The notes under the pieces are model-generated. The model did not search any database. It was not told where the DNA came from and was given only the letters and a program-made list of their open reading frames with translations. From JAYFQF01 sp034927285 (GTDB taxonomy: Bacteria > Bacillota > Peptococcia > DRI-13 > UBA5745): a stretch of 44,963 bases of DNA. The translations under genes and the position numbers were made by a program. The DNA lies in NCBI GenBank assembly GCA_034927285.1, contig JAYFQF010000050.1, positions 1 to 44,963 on the forward strand, in the 5' to 3' direction. Positions 1 to 8,559 of this stretch are shown one piece after another (the first letter of the stretch is position 1; the number at the start of each line of letters is the position of its first letter).

Positions 1-695
1 CCTCCGATAAAGGGAAGCCGGATCTGTCCGCCATGGGCATGTCCGGAAAAAATCAAATCGACAGGATATTTCGCATATAAATCAAAAAGCTCGGGTCTGT
101 GGGAAAGCAAAATCCGGAATTCCCCGCTTTGGGACCATCGGCGCAGGCAGTTCTCCAATTGAGAGGTATCCGTCCCCTGGCGATAGCCTGAGGTAAGGAA
201 AGCCGGATCTTTTACTCCGGATATGCTGATGGAAGCCGCGCCGATCGTCAGCCGGGCCGTCTCGTCGTCCAGGACCTGCACTCCCGCATTCAGCAGGCTG
301 CTTTTGATCTCCGGATACCGGCCCGACCAGGCCTCGTGATTGCCGGGCACATAATAGACCGGAGCGATCCGCAGCGCCCCCTCAATAAACGCCATGGCTG
401 CGGCCAGGTCGAATTTCCGCCTGTCGATCAAATCGCCGGTTACTACAATAATGTTGGGGGAAACGCTTTTCAGCTTATTGAGTAAGATTTTTTGATCTTC
501 TCCAAACTCCTTGTTGTGGAGATCCGAAATCTGGGCGATCACATAACCGTCGAACTCCCGGGGGATCCGGGCGCTGCCGTACTCGGATTTGCTTATCACG
601 ATGCCGTTGTTTTGCCACAGGCAAAAGATGGCCGCCCACAGACAAAGGGCGGGGAAAAGGAAGATTCCTTTTATCTTTTTAAAGCGTAGTTTCAC
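1..695 (-). CDS. Membrane-anchored metallophosphoesterase (YkuE-like), C-terminus cut by window edge
   Basis: Reading the minus strand from 695 gives an open frame that runs off the left edge. It starts at a GTG preceded by GAGGAG six bases upstream. Residues about 8-27 form one hydrophobic segment, so the enzyme is probably anchored with its catalytic domain outside. Calcineurin-like phosphoesterase motifs appear in order: SDLHN (D-x-H metal ligands), GDLIDRR, VPGNHEAW, LSHRPELF and SGHAHGGQIRLPFIG. That set is typical of the YkuE-type family, which hydrolyses phosphoesters with two metal ions; the substrate cannot be read from sequence. About 231 residues are visible and only the last few tens are missing. 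It is separated from its right neighbour by a terminator at 866-904, so it is transcribed on its own. Confidence 0.88.
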   Translation of the reverse strand, partial: MKLRFKKIKGIFLFPALCLWAAIFCLWQNNGIVISKSEYGSARIPREFDGYVIAQISDLHNKEFGEDQKILLNKLKSVSPNIIVVTGDLIDRRKFDLAAAMAFIEGALRIAPVYYVPGNHEAWSGRYPEIKSSLLNAGVQVLDDETARLTIGAASISISGVKDPAFLTSGYRQGTDTSQLENCLRRWSQSGEFRILLSHRPELFDLYAKYPVDLIFSGHAHGGQIRLPFIG

Positions 696-775
696 GAACG
701 GCTCCTCATCGGAAAATTCGCCCTGAGAGCAAGGCGGGAAGAAAAAGGATCAAAATATTGGTTTTCACGCATACA

Positions 776-781
776 ATTATA
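776..781 (-). promoter_or_regulatory. Candidate -10 box for the metallophosphoesterase gene
   Basis: The minus strand reads TATAAT here, about 80 bases before the GTG start at 695. The -35 region at normal spacing is weak (TTCTTA), so this is a moderate guess. The rest of 696-992 holds the terminator of the gene to the right and no further coding sequence that I can support. Confidence 0.4.
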
Positions 782-865
782 CACTGTTTTTCAACGGATA
801 AGAACCCTCATCCCGATCTGTGTCTTCCCCGGCCCTTCCGTCACCGGCAAAGCGGAGTACTTTGA

Positions 866-904
866 AAAAAAGCGCCGCGGACTGTGGTGAATCCGCGGCG
901 CTTT
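866..904 (-). terminator. Rho-independent terminator of the SLH surface-protein gene
   Basis: AAAGCGCCGCGG (893-904 on the minus strand) pairs perfectly with CCGCGGCGCTTT (869-880) around a 12-base loop, and a T tract follows on the minus strand. It lies about 90 bases past the stop codon of the 2010-residue gene. Confidence 0.9.
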
Positions 905-992
905 CAGCCGGTCAGGTATTTTAGCCGCCGAATTTCATGCCTTCCACATCAAAGCGCAGGGCCCTTTCCGCTCTGAACCCTTTATCGTTTTA

Positions 993-3900
993 TCAGGATT
1001 CATTCAATGCTTCCGCAAAGCGCATGAGAATGGCCGCCACCTGGCCGCGGGTGGCAAAACCGGCAGGGGCAAGGGCAGCCTTGGTCATGCCGGTGATGAG
1101 TCCTTGGGTAACCGCCCATTTCATGGGTTCCTGGGCCCAGGCGCTGACGGAGGAAGCGTCGGCGTATTTGCCCAAATCGGCAGTTTTCGTTACATCGTAT
1201 CCCTTGCTTTTGGCGTATTGATAGAGAATCGCCGCCATCTGCTGGCGGGTGACGGGATCGTTGGTTCCGAATAAACCGTTGCCATAGCCTGTGACAATGC
1301 CGCCGGCATTGGCCCAGATTACGGCATCCGCATACCAATCCCCGGCCTTTACATCGGTGAAGGGATTGGCGGCGTTGACTACGGGCTTACCCTCCAGGCG
1401 GTGGAGCACCGACACCAGCATAGCCCGGGTCATATTCTGGCCGGGGCTGAAGGTTGTTGCGGAGGTCTTGGTCATCAGACCCTTTTCATAAGCGTACTTT
1501 ACCGGGCCATAGAACCAGTCTCCCTCTTTTACGTCGGTAAAGGGCCAGGCTGTTTCGGCTTTGCCGATAAAGAACAGGGAGAAATGTGTCGTTTCGAATA
1601 CAAATCCCTTGCGGGTTTTGTCGTAGCGAACGTTTTTCATCTGCTGGAGGACCCCGTCGTCGCCAAGATGGAACACCTGCATTTCCGCAGGGTCTGCCCC
1701 ATCCTCCGGACTATAAGGAAAGAAAATCGTTGCAGTCCCGTCGAACTGATGTATGGCCTCGTCGGCCACCTTGACCGTAAGGTCAAAAACAAGGCTTTTC
1801 CCTACAACGGCCCGGGCTGCTTCCGGCAGAGTATCAGGCTCTACCTTGGCCAGGCCGATCACAATGCTCTCGCTGCCGGAGGTACCGCCGGCCATGCCTT
1901 TTAACGTTGCATTGTCGAAACTGACGGCCCCCAGACCGCTTTCAATCGTAAGCTGGGCATTGTTTGTTTTTGCCAGCTCCTGTATGGCCTTTGCCTGGAG
2001 CTTCGTGTCCAGGGAAGTGGCCTCGCCTTTAATTTCCACGGTAACCTTGACTTCCGGCGTCAGATCATCCTGCCGGGCATTTTCCACCGCCTTATTCAGC
2101 GCCTCTTCAAGCTTCTTCGTATCGATACTGGCGGTGGCGGAGCCCTTGGAATCGGCCGTGACCTTTTCGGGCACCTTCGCGCTGGAAACAGTCTTGCCCG
2201 TGTAGGAAGTTTCTTTTCCCGAACCGCCGCCCCCAGGCAATCCCGTGGGATCCACATCGGGAACCTCAAGCCATTTGCTCCAATCCGAGCCGTCGCCCAA
2301 GGCCGGATATTCGGGATCGTCGAACCAGTCATGGACCTCATAACGGTAGTCGTTTACATAGTGCCAGATCACTTCGTTGCCCTCGGCAATCTCCTGTTCC
2401 TTCAGGCCATACCCGGGATGGGAGCCATTAATGGTGTACATCCAGCCGGAATAAACGCCGTTGGTAAATTCAGAGAGCCTGTATCCCCCCAGGATCTGGG
2501 GCGCGGTAATGGTTTCCACATAATTGTTCTCCGCCCCCACAGAGGAAAGGCCTGCGTCACTTGTCGCCTTTATAAATAAATCATAGACCTTGTCGCCTTT
2601 ATTCATGGTATAGCTTCTGGTCGCGATCCAGGTCACGTATTGGGAATCATTGACGCCGGCCCCGATATCCACATCCTCGCTGGAGAGCGTCGCGCCGATC
2701 AGCCGGAAGGTCACCCTGATTTTATCGTCCGCAGGTCCGCCGGAGCCGTTTTTCTGCCAGCCGGCCTTCAAGGTCAGGGCGGCTGGCATATCCGCTGCGT
2801 ATTCGCTGTAAATCTTCGTCCCATCGGACCAGCCAAGGAAGGTATAGCCGCTTTTTACCGGAACAGGGAAGCTCTTGTCCGCCGTATCCTCATCATAGGT
2901 AAGGGTGATACCGGCCTGACCGTTTACCGTTCCGCCGTCGGCGTCAAAGGTAATCGCACTGGCGGCCTTCAGTTCAAAAACAGTGAGGGTATAGCTTATC
3001 AACGTACCGTCCTCGGCGGTTACCTGAAAGGTCCAGGCCGAATAATCCCCATTGGGCACCGCCAGACTGACGGCGGCCCTGGCGCTGTTTGGAGTAACGC
3101 TTACGCCGTGCAGGGTCCACTGATTTTTCGGCAGCCCTATGCGGTAAGCGGTATTTCCCGTTTTTTCGGCGGCATATTCCCCCATCAGGATTTGCTTTAC
3201 CGAGGCGTCGGAGGAAGGCGCCGTCTGCCACGCCAGCAAAGGATAGCCCTGATTAAAAGACAATTGGTTATGCACATACGCCGAACCGGCGCCGTTTAAG
3301 CCTGTGACAAAAGCGGCGGACTTCATCTCGTCTTCTGTCTTGGCCTCCGCCGGATCATCCTCCTCGGGAATGCCCACCCCATGGGTGCCGCTGAGATAAT
3401 AGACATTGGAAAAGATTTCAGGTTTGGTGACCTGGCCCGCGATGGCGCCGGTACCGGTGACCGCCCCGGCATTGTAGCAGTTTTGCAGGGAAGTTAAGCC
3501 ATTCTGGCTCTGCCCGATAATGCCGCCCACAGCCGAGAATTCGTCAACGGCGCCGATTACCTCACCGGTATTATAGCAGTTGGAAACAGTCACCGAAGTC
3601 CTGCCGTCGATATGGCCGATCAAGCCGCCGATAGGATCAAGTGTACCTCCGTCTACACGGCCGGAATTGTAGCATCCGGAAATTACCCCTGTGGTACCAC
3701 TGTCCCGAACCGTGCCGATGAGGCCGCCGGAGTAGCCGCTATAGCCGCCGACGGTTACGCTGGCGCGATTGCCGCAGTTCAGGATATCCGCTCCCGCGCT
3801 CCAGCCCAGCAGAGCTCCGGAGAATCCTCCCACGCTAAGGGAACCGCTGGCAATCACCACATTTTTGATTGTGGCACTATCGCCTGCATAACCAAAGAGG

Positions 3901-6900
3901 CCCTGATAAGAACCGGTGCCGGTAATATACAAATTCTTAATGTAAAAGCCGCCGCCGTCGAAGGTGCCCTGGAAGGGTTTGCTGCTGGAGCCGATGGGGG
4001 ACCAGCTCACCTGACCTTCCGAGGACAAATCGATATCCTCCGTCATCTTGAAGTAAAGCCCGGCAGTGCTTTCGCCCTTAACATTGACAAACGTGTACAG
4101 TTTTTTCAGACTCTCCGGGTTCGAGATCAAATAGGGGAATTTCAGGGTCCCCGCTCCCTCCCAGTAAGGCTTTTCCGTAACCGTAATCGGCACCTCAGCC
4201 GTAAGGGATTTATATTTGACCGTAACCGCGGTATCCGTCAGGGCAAGGAACTCCGGCGCGAAAACGGCGTATTCCCCAGGGGCAAGGACTCCCTCATGAC
4301 TGTCGGAGTAAACGGCCGTAACCACCATCCCCGCGGGATCAAAGGACTCTTCCTCCTGATATTCTGTTTTATCGGGCGGCGTGGTTACTGAAATGCCGGT
4401 AACAAAAGCCTCGTCGCTGTCCAGGGCTTCCACCCCGCCTACCAGTTCAATCGCCGCCGCCAAAGCGGGATATTTGCCCACATACCGCCGTTCGCCTGGG
4501 GCGACCTGCCGAAAAGCCGTATATGCCCCTTTAACCCTGGCCTTATAAGCCGGGCTGTCCGGGGCCGGGATTTGAGCGATGGCCGTATTTGCGCCGGTAA
4601 TTTTTCCCTGCTCCTCAGCGGTGATATTTTGCCGGAAGTCATAGAGGGCCCGCAGTCCGTTTGCCAAACGCCAATAAGATACCAGGGCGTAGGTGCACTG
4701 ATCGGTGGCCATGCCATTGGAGCCGTCCCCCGCCACATGGGAAAAGGTCCCGTCGGAAACGCGGTATTTCAGGACGCCGTCAAGGAGGCTTTTCCCGTCT
4801 TTGATAAACCTTGCGTCCTCTTGGGGGTCAATGCCCAGGGCAGTGAGCGCCACAAGGACCTGGGCCGTGCTTTCGGCATTTACCGTTCCCCAGGAGGCAT
4901 AGTCACCGTCGGCCCTCTGGAGATTTCCCAGCTTATCCAGAGCCTCGTCGACGGCCTGACCTACCGTTTTTTCAAGGGCCTCATTTTTCTTGGTATTGGT
5001 ATAGGAATAGACGGTATCGTCAAAGTAATAGGGAGCCAGGGCCTGAAGAGCCATAGCCGAAATATCCGGATCGGAGGAATTTCCGCTGAGGGCCCAGCCG
5101 CCGTAAGCGTTTCCGTTTACGCCGTCGGGGACCTGCAGGCTAAGGATCCCCCGGATCAAATCCTCTCTGCTGTTCAGCGCCCCGGCCGGCACTTCATACC
5201 TCATGGTGTCCAGGGCCAGCAGGCCGAAAATATAGCCGTTTATCCCCTGCCAGCCGATATTGCCGCCGTTTGTCACGCAATTATATACTCCGTCGGCGAT
5301 CAGGTCATAGCCGCCAAAGCTTTTGGGATTGCCGCCCAATGCCAGAATCGCATAGGTGATCCTGTGCCATTCGGTGGATTTTCGCTGGTCAAGCCGGCCT
5401 TCTTTGGCCTCCACATAGCTTTCCAGGGCTGATAAAAAGGCCGGATATCCGCTGTCTTCGTAGAGATAGTGATAGCTTCCTGCCTCGTCATGGTAGCCAA
5501 ACCTGCCCATGGCAAAAGCCGTCCAGTCGGTGCCGGTGCCGCTTTCCGTAAACCCGGCCAAAATGCTGTCCCCGCCGAGCCGGGCCTTTGTGCCGTTAAA
5601 GGAAGCCCTGATATACCCCGCCAGTCGGGCGGAGAAAGGAGTAGCCTCTTGAAACTCCGGCGCCTCCGGGGTCCCCGCGTCTACCTCCTTCTGCCAGGCA
5701 AAGACGGGATAACCGCTGTTTATCCTGGTCTCGTCGGCGATAAAGGCGCTGCCCTCCCCGTTGAGCGAAGTGAGAAAGACCTCCGTCTTCATCTCTTCAG
5801 AAGTTTTTTCATCTGCCCGGGCTCTGTTGTTACTGTCATTGCCGACGCCGGCCAAGCCTGCTCCGGAAAGGAAATAGACGTTGGCGGCAATCGCCTTTGA
5901 TGCAGCGCTGCTGTGGAAGGTGCTGACCGCTCCGGTTATGGCAGAGGGATCCAGGTTGGTCACTTCCCCGATATTATAGCAGTTCTCCACAGTGCTCGTA
6001 CTCTGCTGCAGGCCCGCGATGCCGCCGACGAAATTTCCGTTTCCAGTTACCCGTCCGGCATTATAACAAGAGCCGACCCGGCCGCCATAAAGCCGCCCCA
6101 CTATGCCGCCGCAGCCGGCGGTGCCGGAGTCCTCCTTAACGATACTTCCCGTGTTCAGGCAATTCCGGATGGTACCGCCGTTATAACCGGCGATTCCGCC
6201 GTAATAGTATGCCGAAGCCTCGGTTCCGGTTACGTTCACTTTATTATGGCAGTTTTCTATAATCCCCTCGGAATAGCCCGCGATTCCGGCGGCATAATTC
6301 AGGCTTGATGTTACCGAACCGGCCACGGTAAGGTTTTTTACCGCTGCCGCCGTGTCCACATAGCCGAATAAGCCTTGATTAGAAACTGCAGCGTCGATAT
6401 ACAACCCGCTGATCACGTGATTGCCGCCGTCAAAGGTACCCTTAAAAGGGTTTCCGCTTTCTCCGACAGGCTGCCATGGCGTAATTTCGCCGCCCAGATC
6501 GATGTTCGCCTCCAGGGTTATCGTATATCCTTCAAAAGAATTTCCGCCGTTCACCTCAGCCGCAAAGTCCGCCAGAGCCTCACGGGTACTGATCGCGAGG
6601 TTTCCGGCGGAAGCCAACAGGCTGACAGGCAGTTCCTCCCCCTGGGGTAAGGCCCCTGCTGCCGGGTCATCCGGCAGGCTATTTTTTTCCTCCGGAGTCC
6701 CGGGCGTTTCCTCTTGCCCCGGCGCTCCGGGCGTTTCCTCTTGCCCCGGCGCTCCGGGCGTCCCCTCTTCCTCCGGCGCTCCAGGCGTTTCCTCTTGCCC
6801 CGGCGCACCGGGCGTTCCCTCTTCCTCCGGCGCACCGGGCGTTCCCTCTTCCTCCGGAGTCCCGGGCGTCCCTTCCCCCATAAGGATATCGGGACTTCCC

Positions 6901-7025
6901 TCGGTCTGCACGGCGGCTGGATTCTCCGGCTCTGCCTCCGCCAATGCCGTAATCGGCAGCAGGCTGGTAAGCATTAAAACTACCAAAAACAGCGACAACA
7001 GCTTTTTTGTTGCGTTTCTTTTCAT
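993..7025 (-). CDS. Large S-layer-anchored protein with alpha/alpha-barrel and DUF4430 (transcobalamin-like) domains; putative corrinoid-binding surface protein
   Basis: This 2010-residue secreted protein starts at an ATG with GGAGG eight bases upstream. Visible layout: signal peptide (about 1-30, ALA-EA cleavage); Pro/Glu-rich 9-residue repeats (about 48-110); a GLUG-type beta-repeat block (about 150-450); an alpha/alpha-barrel region of the squalene-cyclase/cobalamin-binding type (about 463-800, with LQRADGDYASWG and FGLLALDT); a bacterial Ig-like domain (about 877-945); a second GLUG block (about 950-1290); an InlB-type B repeat (about 1355-1420, ITFDADGGTVNG and FLGWSDG); a DUF4430 domain (about 1455-1560, GDKVYDLFIKA and WMYTINGSHPGYG); and three SLH modules (about 1825-2005) that would bind cell-wall polymer. 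Animal intrinsic factor and transcobalamin pair an alpha6/alpha6 barrel with a DUF4430-like beta domain around B12. With the cobalamin riboswitch upstream, I infer surface capture of corrinoids. Domain calls are by eye; ligand binding is inference. Confidence 0.85.
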   Translation of the reverse strand: MKRNATKKLLSLFLVVLMLTSLLPITALAEAEPENPAAVQTEGSPDILMGEGTPGTPEEEGTPGAPEEEGTPGAPGQEETPGAPEEEGTPGAPGQEETPGAPGQEETPGTPEEKNSLPDDPAAGALPQGEELPVSLLASAGNLAISTREALADFAAEVNGGNSFEGYTITLEANIDLGGEITPWQPVGESGNPFKGTFDGGNHVISGLYIDAAVSNQGLFGYVDTAAAVKNLTVAGSVTSSLNYAAGIAGYSEGIIENCHNKVNVTGTEASAYYYGGIAGYNGGTIRNCLNTGSIVKEDSGTAGCGGIVGRLYGGRVGSCYNAGRVTGNGNFVGGIAGLQQSTSTVENCYNIGEVTNLDPSAITGAVSTFHSSAASKAIAANVYFLSGAGLAGVGNDSNNRARADEKTSEEMKTEVFLTSLNGEGSAFIADETRINSGYPVFAWQKEVDAGTPEAPEFQEATPFSARLAGYIRASFNGTKARLGGDSILAGFTESGTGTDWTAFAMGRFGYHDEAGSYHYLYEDSGYPAFLSALESYVEAKEGRLDQRKSTEWHRITYAILALGGNPKSFGGYDLIADGVYNCVTNGGNIGWQGINGYIFGLLALDTMRYEVPAGALNSREDLIRGILSLQVPDGVNGNAYGGWALSGNSSDPDISAMALQALAPYYFDDTVYSYTNTKKNEALEKTVGQAVDEALDKLGNLQRADGDYASWGTVNAESTAQVLVALTALGIDPQEDARFIKDGKSLLDGVLKYRVSDGTFSHVAGDGSNGMATDQCTYALVSYWRLANGLRALYDFRQNITAEEQGKITGANTAIAQIPAPDSPAYKARVKGAYTAFRQVAPGERRYVGKYPALAAAIELVGGVEALDSDEAFVTGISVTTPPDKTEYQEEESFDPAGMVVTAVYSDSHEGVLAPGEYAVFAPEFLALTDTAVTVKYKSLTAEVPITVTEKPYWEGAGTLKFPYLISNPESLKKLYTFVNVKGESTAGLYFKMTEDIDLSSEGQVSWSPIGSSSKPFQGTFDGGGFYIKNLYITGTGSYQGLFGYAGDSATIKNVVIASGSLSVGGFSGALLGWSAGADILNCGNRASVTVGGYSGYSGGLIGTVRDSGTTGVISGCYNSGRVDGGTLDPIGGLIGHIDGRTSVTVSNCYNTGEVIGAVDEFSAVGGIIGQSQNGLTSLQNCYNAGAVTGTGAIAGQVTKPEIFSNVYYLSGTHGVGIPEEDDPAEAKTEDEMKSAAFVTGLNGAGSAYVHNQLSFNQGYPLLAWQTAPSSDASVKQILMGEYAAEKTGNTAYRIGLPKNQWTLHGVSVTPNSARAAVSLAVPNGDYSAWTFQVTAEDGTLISYTLTVFELKAASAITFDADGGTVNGQAGITLTYDEDTADKSFPVPVKSGYTFLGWSDGTKIYSEYAADMPAALTLKAGWQKNGSGGPADDKIRVTFRLIGATLSSEDVDIGAGVNDSQYVTWIATRSYTMNKGDKVYDLFIKATSDAGLSSVGAENNYVETITAPQILGGYRLSEFTNGVYSGWMYTINGSHPGYGLKEQEIAEGNEVIWHYVNDYRYEVHDWFDDPEYPALGDGSDWSKWLEVPDVDPTGLPGGGGSGKETSYTGKTVSSAKVPEKVTADSKGSATASIDTKKLEEALNKAVENARQDDLTPEVKVTVEIKGEATSLDTKLQAKAIQELAKTNNAQLTIESGLGAVSFDNATLKGMAGGTSGSESIVIGLAKVEPDTLPEAARAVVGKSLVFDLTVKVADEAIHQFDGTATIFFPYSPEDGADPAEMQVFHLGDDGVLQQMKNVRYDKTRKGFVFETTHFSLFFIGKAETAWPFTDVKEGDWFYGPVKYAYEKGLMTKTSATTFSPGQNMTRAMLVSVLHRLEGKPVVNAANPFTDVKAGDWYADAVIWANAGGIVTGYGNGLFGTNDPVTRQQMAAILYQYAKSKGYDVTKTADLGKYADASSVSAWAQEPMKWAVTQGLITGMTKAALAPAGFATRGQVAAILMRFAEALNES
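6691..6880 (-). repeat. 27-bp tandem repeats encoding a Pro/Glu/Gly-rich linker
   Basis: About seven imperfect 27-base units encode 9-residue repeats of the forms EEEGTPGAP and GQEETPGAP, directly after the signal peptide of the SLH protein. The two variants alternate irregularly, as expected from unequal recombination or slippage. The stretch should be an extended, acidic, disordered spacer. Confidence 0.88.
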
Positions 7026-7139
7026 CTATGTTCCCTCCTTCAGGATATCCGCAATTCTGCAGCATGTTTTACCATGATCCGGTTGCTTACCCTCTCCTTT
7101 CCTCTTGCCGCAGCCGTATCCTTCAGGGATTCTCATCAC

Positions 7140-7182
7140 AAAAAACGGCTGTGACAATCTATTGATTGCCGCAGCCGTTTTT
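7140..7182 (-). terminator. Riboswitch-linked intrinsic terminator
   Basis: On the minus strand AAAACGGCTGCGGCAATC pairs with GATTGTCACAGCCGTTTT around a four-base loop and is followed by T residues. It lies between the cobalamin aptamer and the SLH gene, so it is the natural OFF element: terminator formation when B12 is bound. The 5' arm core ACGGCTGCGGCAA is repeated at 7105-7117. Confidence 0.85.
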
Positions 7183-7228
7183 CCGCAACATTAGTAGTAT
7201 GCCCCGCAACGGATCAGCCGAGGGGGCA

Positions 7229-7428
7229 AATCAAGCAGGTCTTCTGACTTGCGCCTGCGGAGATCTTCTCCTGCTTCCACACTCTGCCTTCCCAGTTTCC
7301 CAGTGACCGACTTTCATCGACGAGTGTAACGCATCAGGCGCTTACAGCGGCGGAACCGTTCGGGATTTTCACCCGATTCCCTATTCTTCTCTGCGGACTA
7401 CAACATCCGCAGGGACACTTGAGCAATA
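7229..7428 (-). ncRNA. Cobalamin (adenosylcobalamin-type) riboswitch
   Basis: The minus strand shows the hallmarks of the cobalamin aptamer in order: a 5' stem region; GAATCGGGTGAAAATCCCGA with its following GCCGCTGTAA; CACTGGGAAACTGGGAAGGC; and the 3' B12 box AAGTCAGAAGACCTGCT at 7234-7250. Cobalamin riboswitches normally repress B12 uptake or synthesis genes when ligand is bound. Here the first gene downstream is the 2010-residue SLH surface protein, with a terminator in between (7140-7182). An extended -10 promoter lies just upstream (7432-7440). The aptamer call is firm; the end coordinates are approximate. Confidence 0.96.
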
Positions 7429-7431
7429 TTG

Positions 7432-7440
7432 ATTATATCA
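7432..7440 (-). promoter_or_regulatory. Extended -10 promoter for the riboswitch and SLH gene
   Basis: The minus strand reads TGATATAAT, a perfect extended -10 element (TGnTATAAT), placing the start of transcription near 7425, at the 5' edge of the aptamer. No good -35 box is visible, as is common with extended -10 promoters. Positions 7441-7533 show nothing else. Confidence 0.65.
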
Positions 7441-7533
7441 AAGAGCGTTTCAAGGCTTCCCTGTCTACTCTACATGATTTTTTCCCATAATACAAGCTCC
7501 AAATAAACGGCGTGTGACATGCTTATTCTCATT

Positions 7534-8559
7534 TTATTCGGCAGGTTCTGCCGCCTCGATCAGCACCTGCATGGTGCCTCCGCAAACCATGCCGTCCTCC
7601 TCGGCGGTATCGGTCATATCCACCTCCATCAAACAGTAGTCCTTATCCCTCAGCACCCGCCGGGCCCGCTGGATGACCTCCGATTCGGCGCAGCCGCCGC
7701 CAATGCTGCCTACGGTCTGGCCAAGGGCAGTCACAGCCATTTTGGCCCCGACCTCCCGGGGCGTGGAGCCTTTTGCCGCCACGATGGTGATCAATGCGGC
7801 AGCTTCGCTGCGCTCCCGGCCCAGCCACTCCATCAATTCCATATCCGGATATGTCTCCCTTGCCGAAGAGGCGGCTCCCAGCCGCTTAGCCTGGACCATT
7901 TCGGCAAGAATCGACAGCCCGATTTCCTCCGGCGTGACGGCGCCGATGGGCAGCCCGATGGGCGCATGGAGCTGTTCCAGCCTATTTGGCGCTCCGGTCT
8001 CGGCCGCCAGCTGCTGCTTAACGATAGCGACCCGCCGCCGGGAACCGATCATCCCCACATAGCGTGGCCAGGTTCCCAGTAAAAGCCCCCGCAGGCACAG
8101 GCTGTCGTGCCGGTGGCCTCTGGTGACGATCACCACATAGTCTCTTTCCCGGAACCCCAGGCGGTTTTGTACGTTTTCAAAACTGTCGCAGATCACCTCG
8201 GCGGCCTCGGGAAACCGCAGGCTGTTAGCAAAGGAAGGCCGGTCGTCGTACACCGTAACCTCAAATCCTAAACGGGCCCCCAGATGGCAGACCGGCTGCG
8301 CGATGTGACCGCCGCCCAGGACAAGCAGCCGGGGCTTTGGCGTAAAGCGCTCCACCAGCGTCATCGTCTGCCCCTTTCGGATCAACGTCAGACCGGCCAC
8401 AGCATCACCCTCGGTCTCATCCTCCAGGGCGCGCCAGGCCCTGGGCTCGTCCTCGCATACCAGGGATCTGACGATGCCCTTCTCCCCGTATTGCGACACC
8501 AAAGCCGCCTGTCTGCCACTGTTCAGGTGCCGCAGTAGTTCTTTGACTATCTCTTTCAT
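7534..8559 (-). CDS. XdhC/CoxI-family molybdenum hydroxylase maturation protein with permuted domain order
   Basis: This 341-residue protein belongs to the XdhC/CoxI family, whose members help insert or sulfurate the molybdenum cofactor of xanthine-dehydrogenase-type enzymes. A Rossmann-like domain begins near residue 78 (PRLLVLGGGHIAQPVCHLG) and includes the RGHRHD and GMIGSRRR motifs. The CoxI-type signature (GSTPREVGAKM, SIGGGCAESEV, MVCGGTMQVLIE) sits at the C-terminus, about residues 255-335. In classical XdhC the CoxI part comes first and the Rossmann part last, so the order looks permuted, with a short N-terminal domain of about 75 residues in place of the usual one. The start has GGGGG six bases upstream. 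No molybdoenzyme gene lies nearby. It is followed on the minus strand by the riboswitch region without an obvious terminator. Confidence 0.88.
   Translation of the reverse strand: MKEIVKELLRHLNSGRQAALVSQYGEKGIVRSLVCEDEPRAWRALEDETEGDAVAGLTLIRKGQTMTLVERFTPKPRLLVLGGGHIAQPVCHLGARLGFEVTVYDDRPSFANSLRFPEAAEVICDSFENVQNRLGFRERDYVVIVTRGHRHDSLCLRGLLLGTWPRYVGMIGSRRRVAIVKQQLAAETGAPNRLEQLHAPIGLPIGAVTPEEIGLSILAEMVQAKRLGAASSARETYPDMELMEWLGRERSEAAALITIVAAKGSTPREVGAKMAVTALGQTVGSIGGGCAESEVIQRARRVLRDKDYCLMEVDMTDTAEEDGMVCGGTMQVLIEAAEPAE

Noticed and set aside
904..992. Short in-frame stretch after the SLH gene stop, reading RALRFDVEGMKFGG then stop
   Set aside because: It follows two stop codons (TGA TAA), has no start with a ribosome-binding site and is too short to call a gene or remnant.
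2640..5432. Several plus-strand open frames of 200-290 codons opposite the SLH gene
   Set aside because: They are complementary to a clearly coding gene with domain structure, have no Shine-Dalgarno or family motifs and follow its codon pattern in reverse.
6679..7065. Minus-strand Arg/Gly-rich frames across the Pro/Glu repeat
   Set aside because: They are frame-shifted readings of the 27-bp tandem repeat and give only low-complexity protein.
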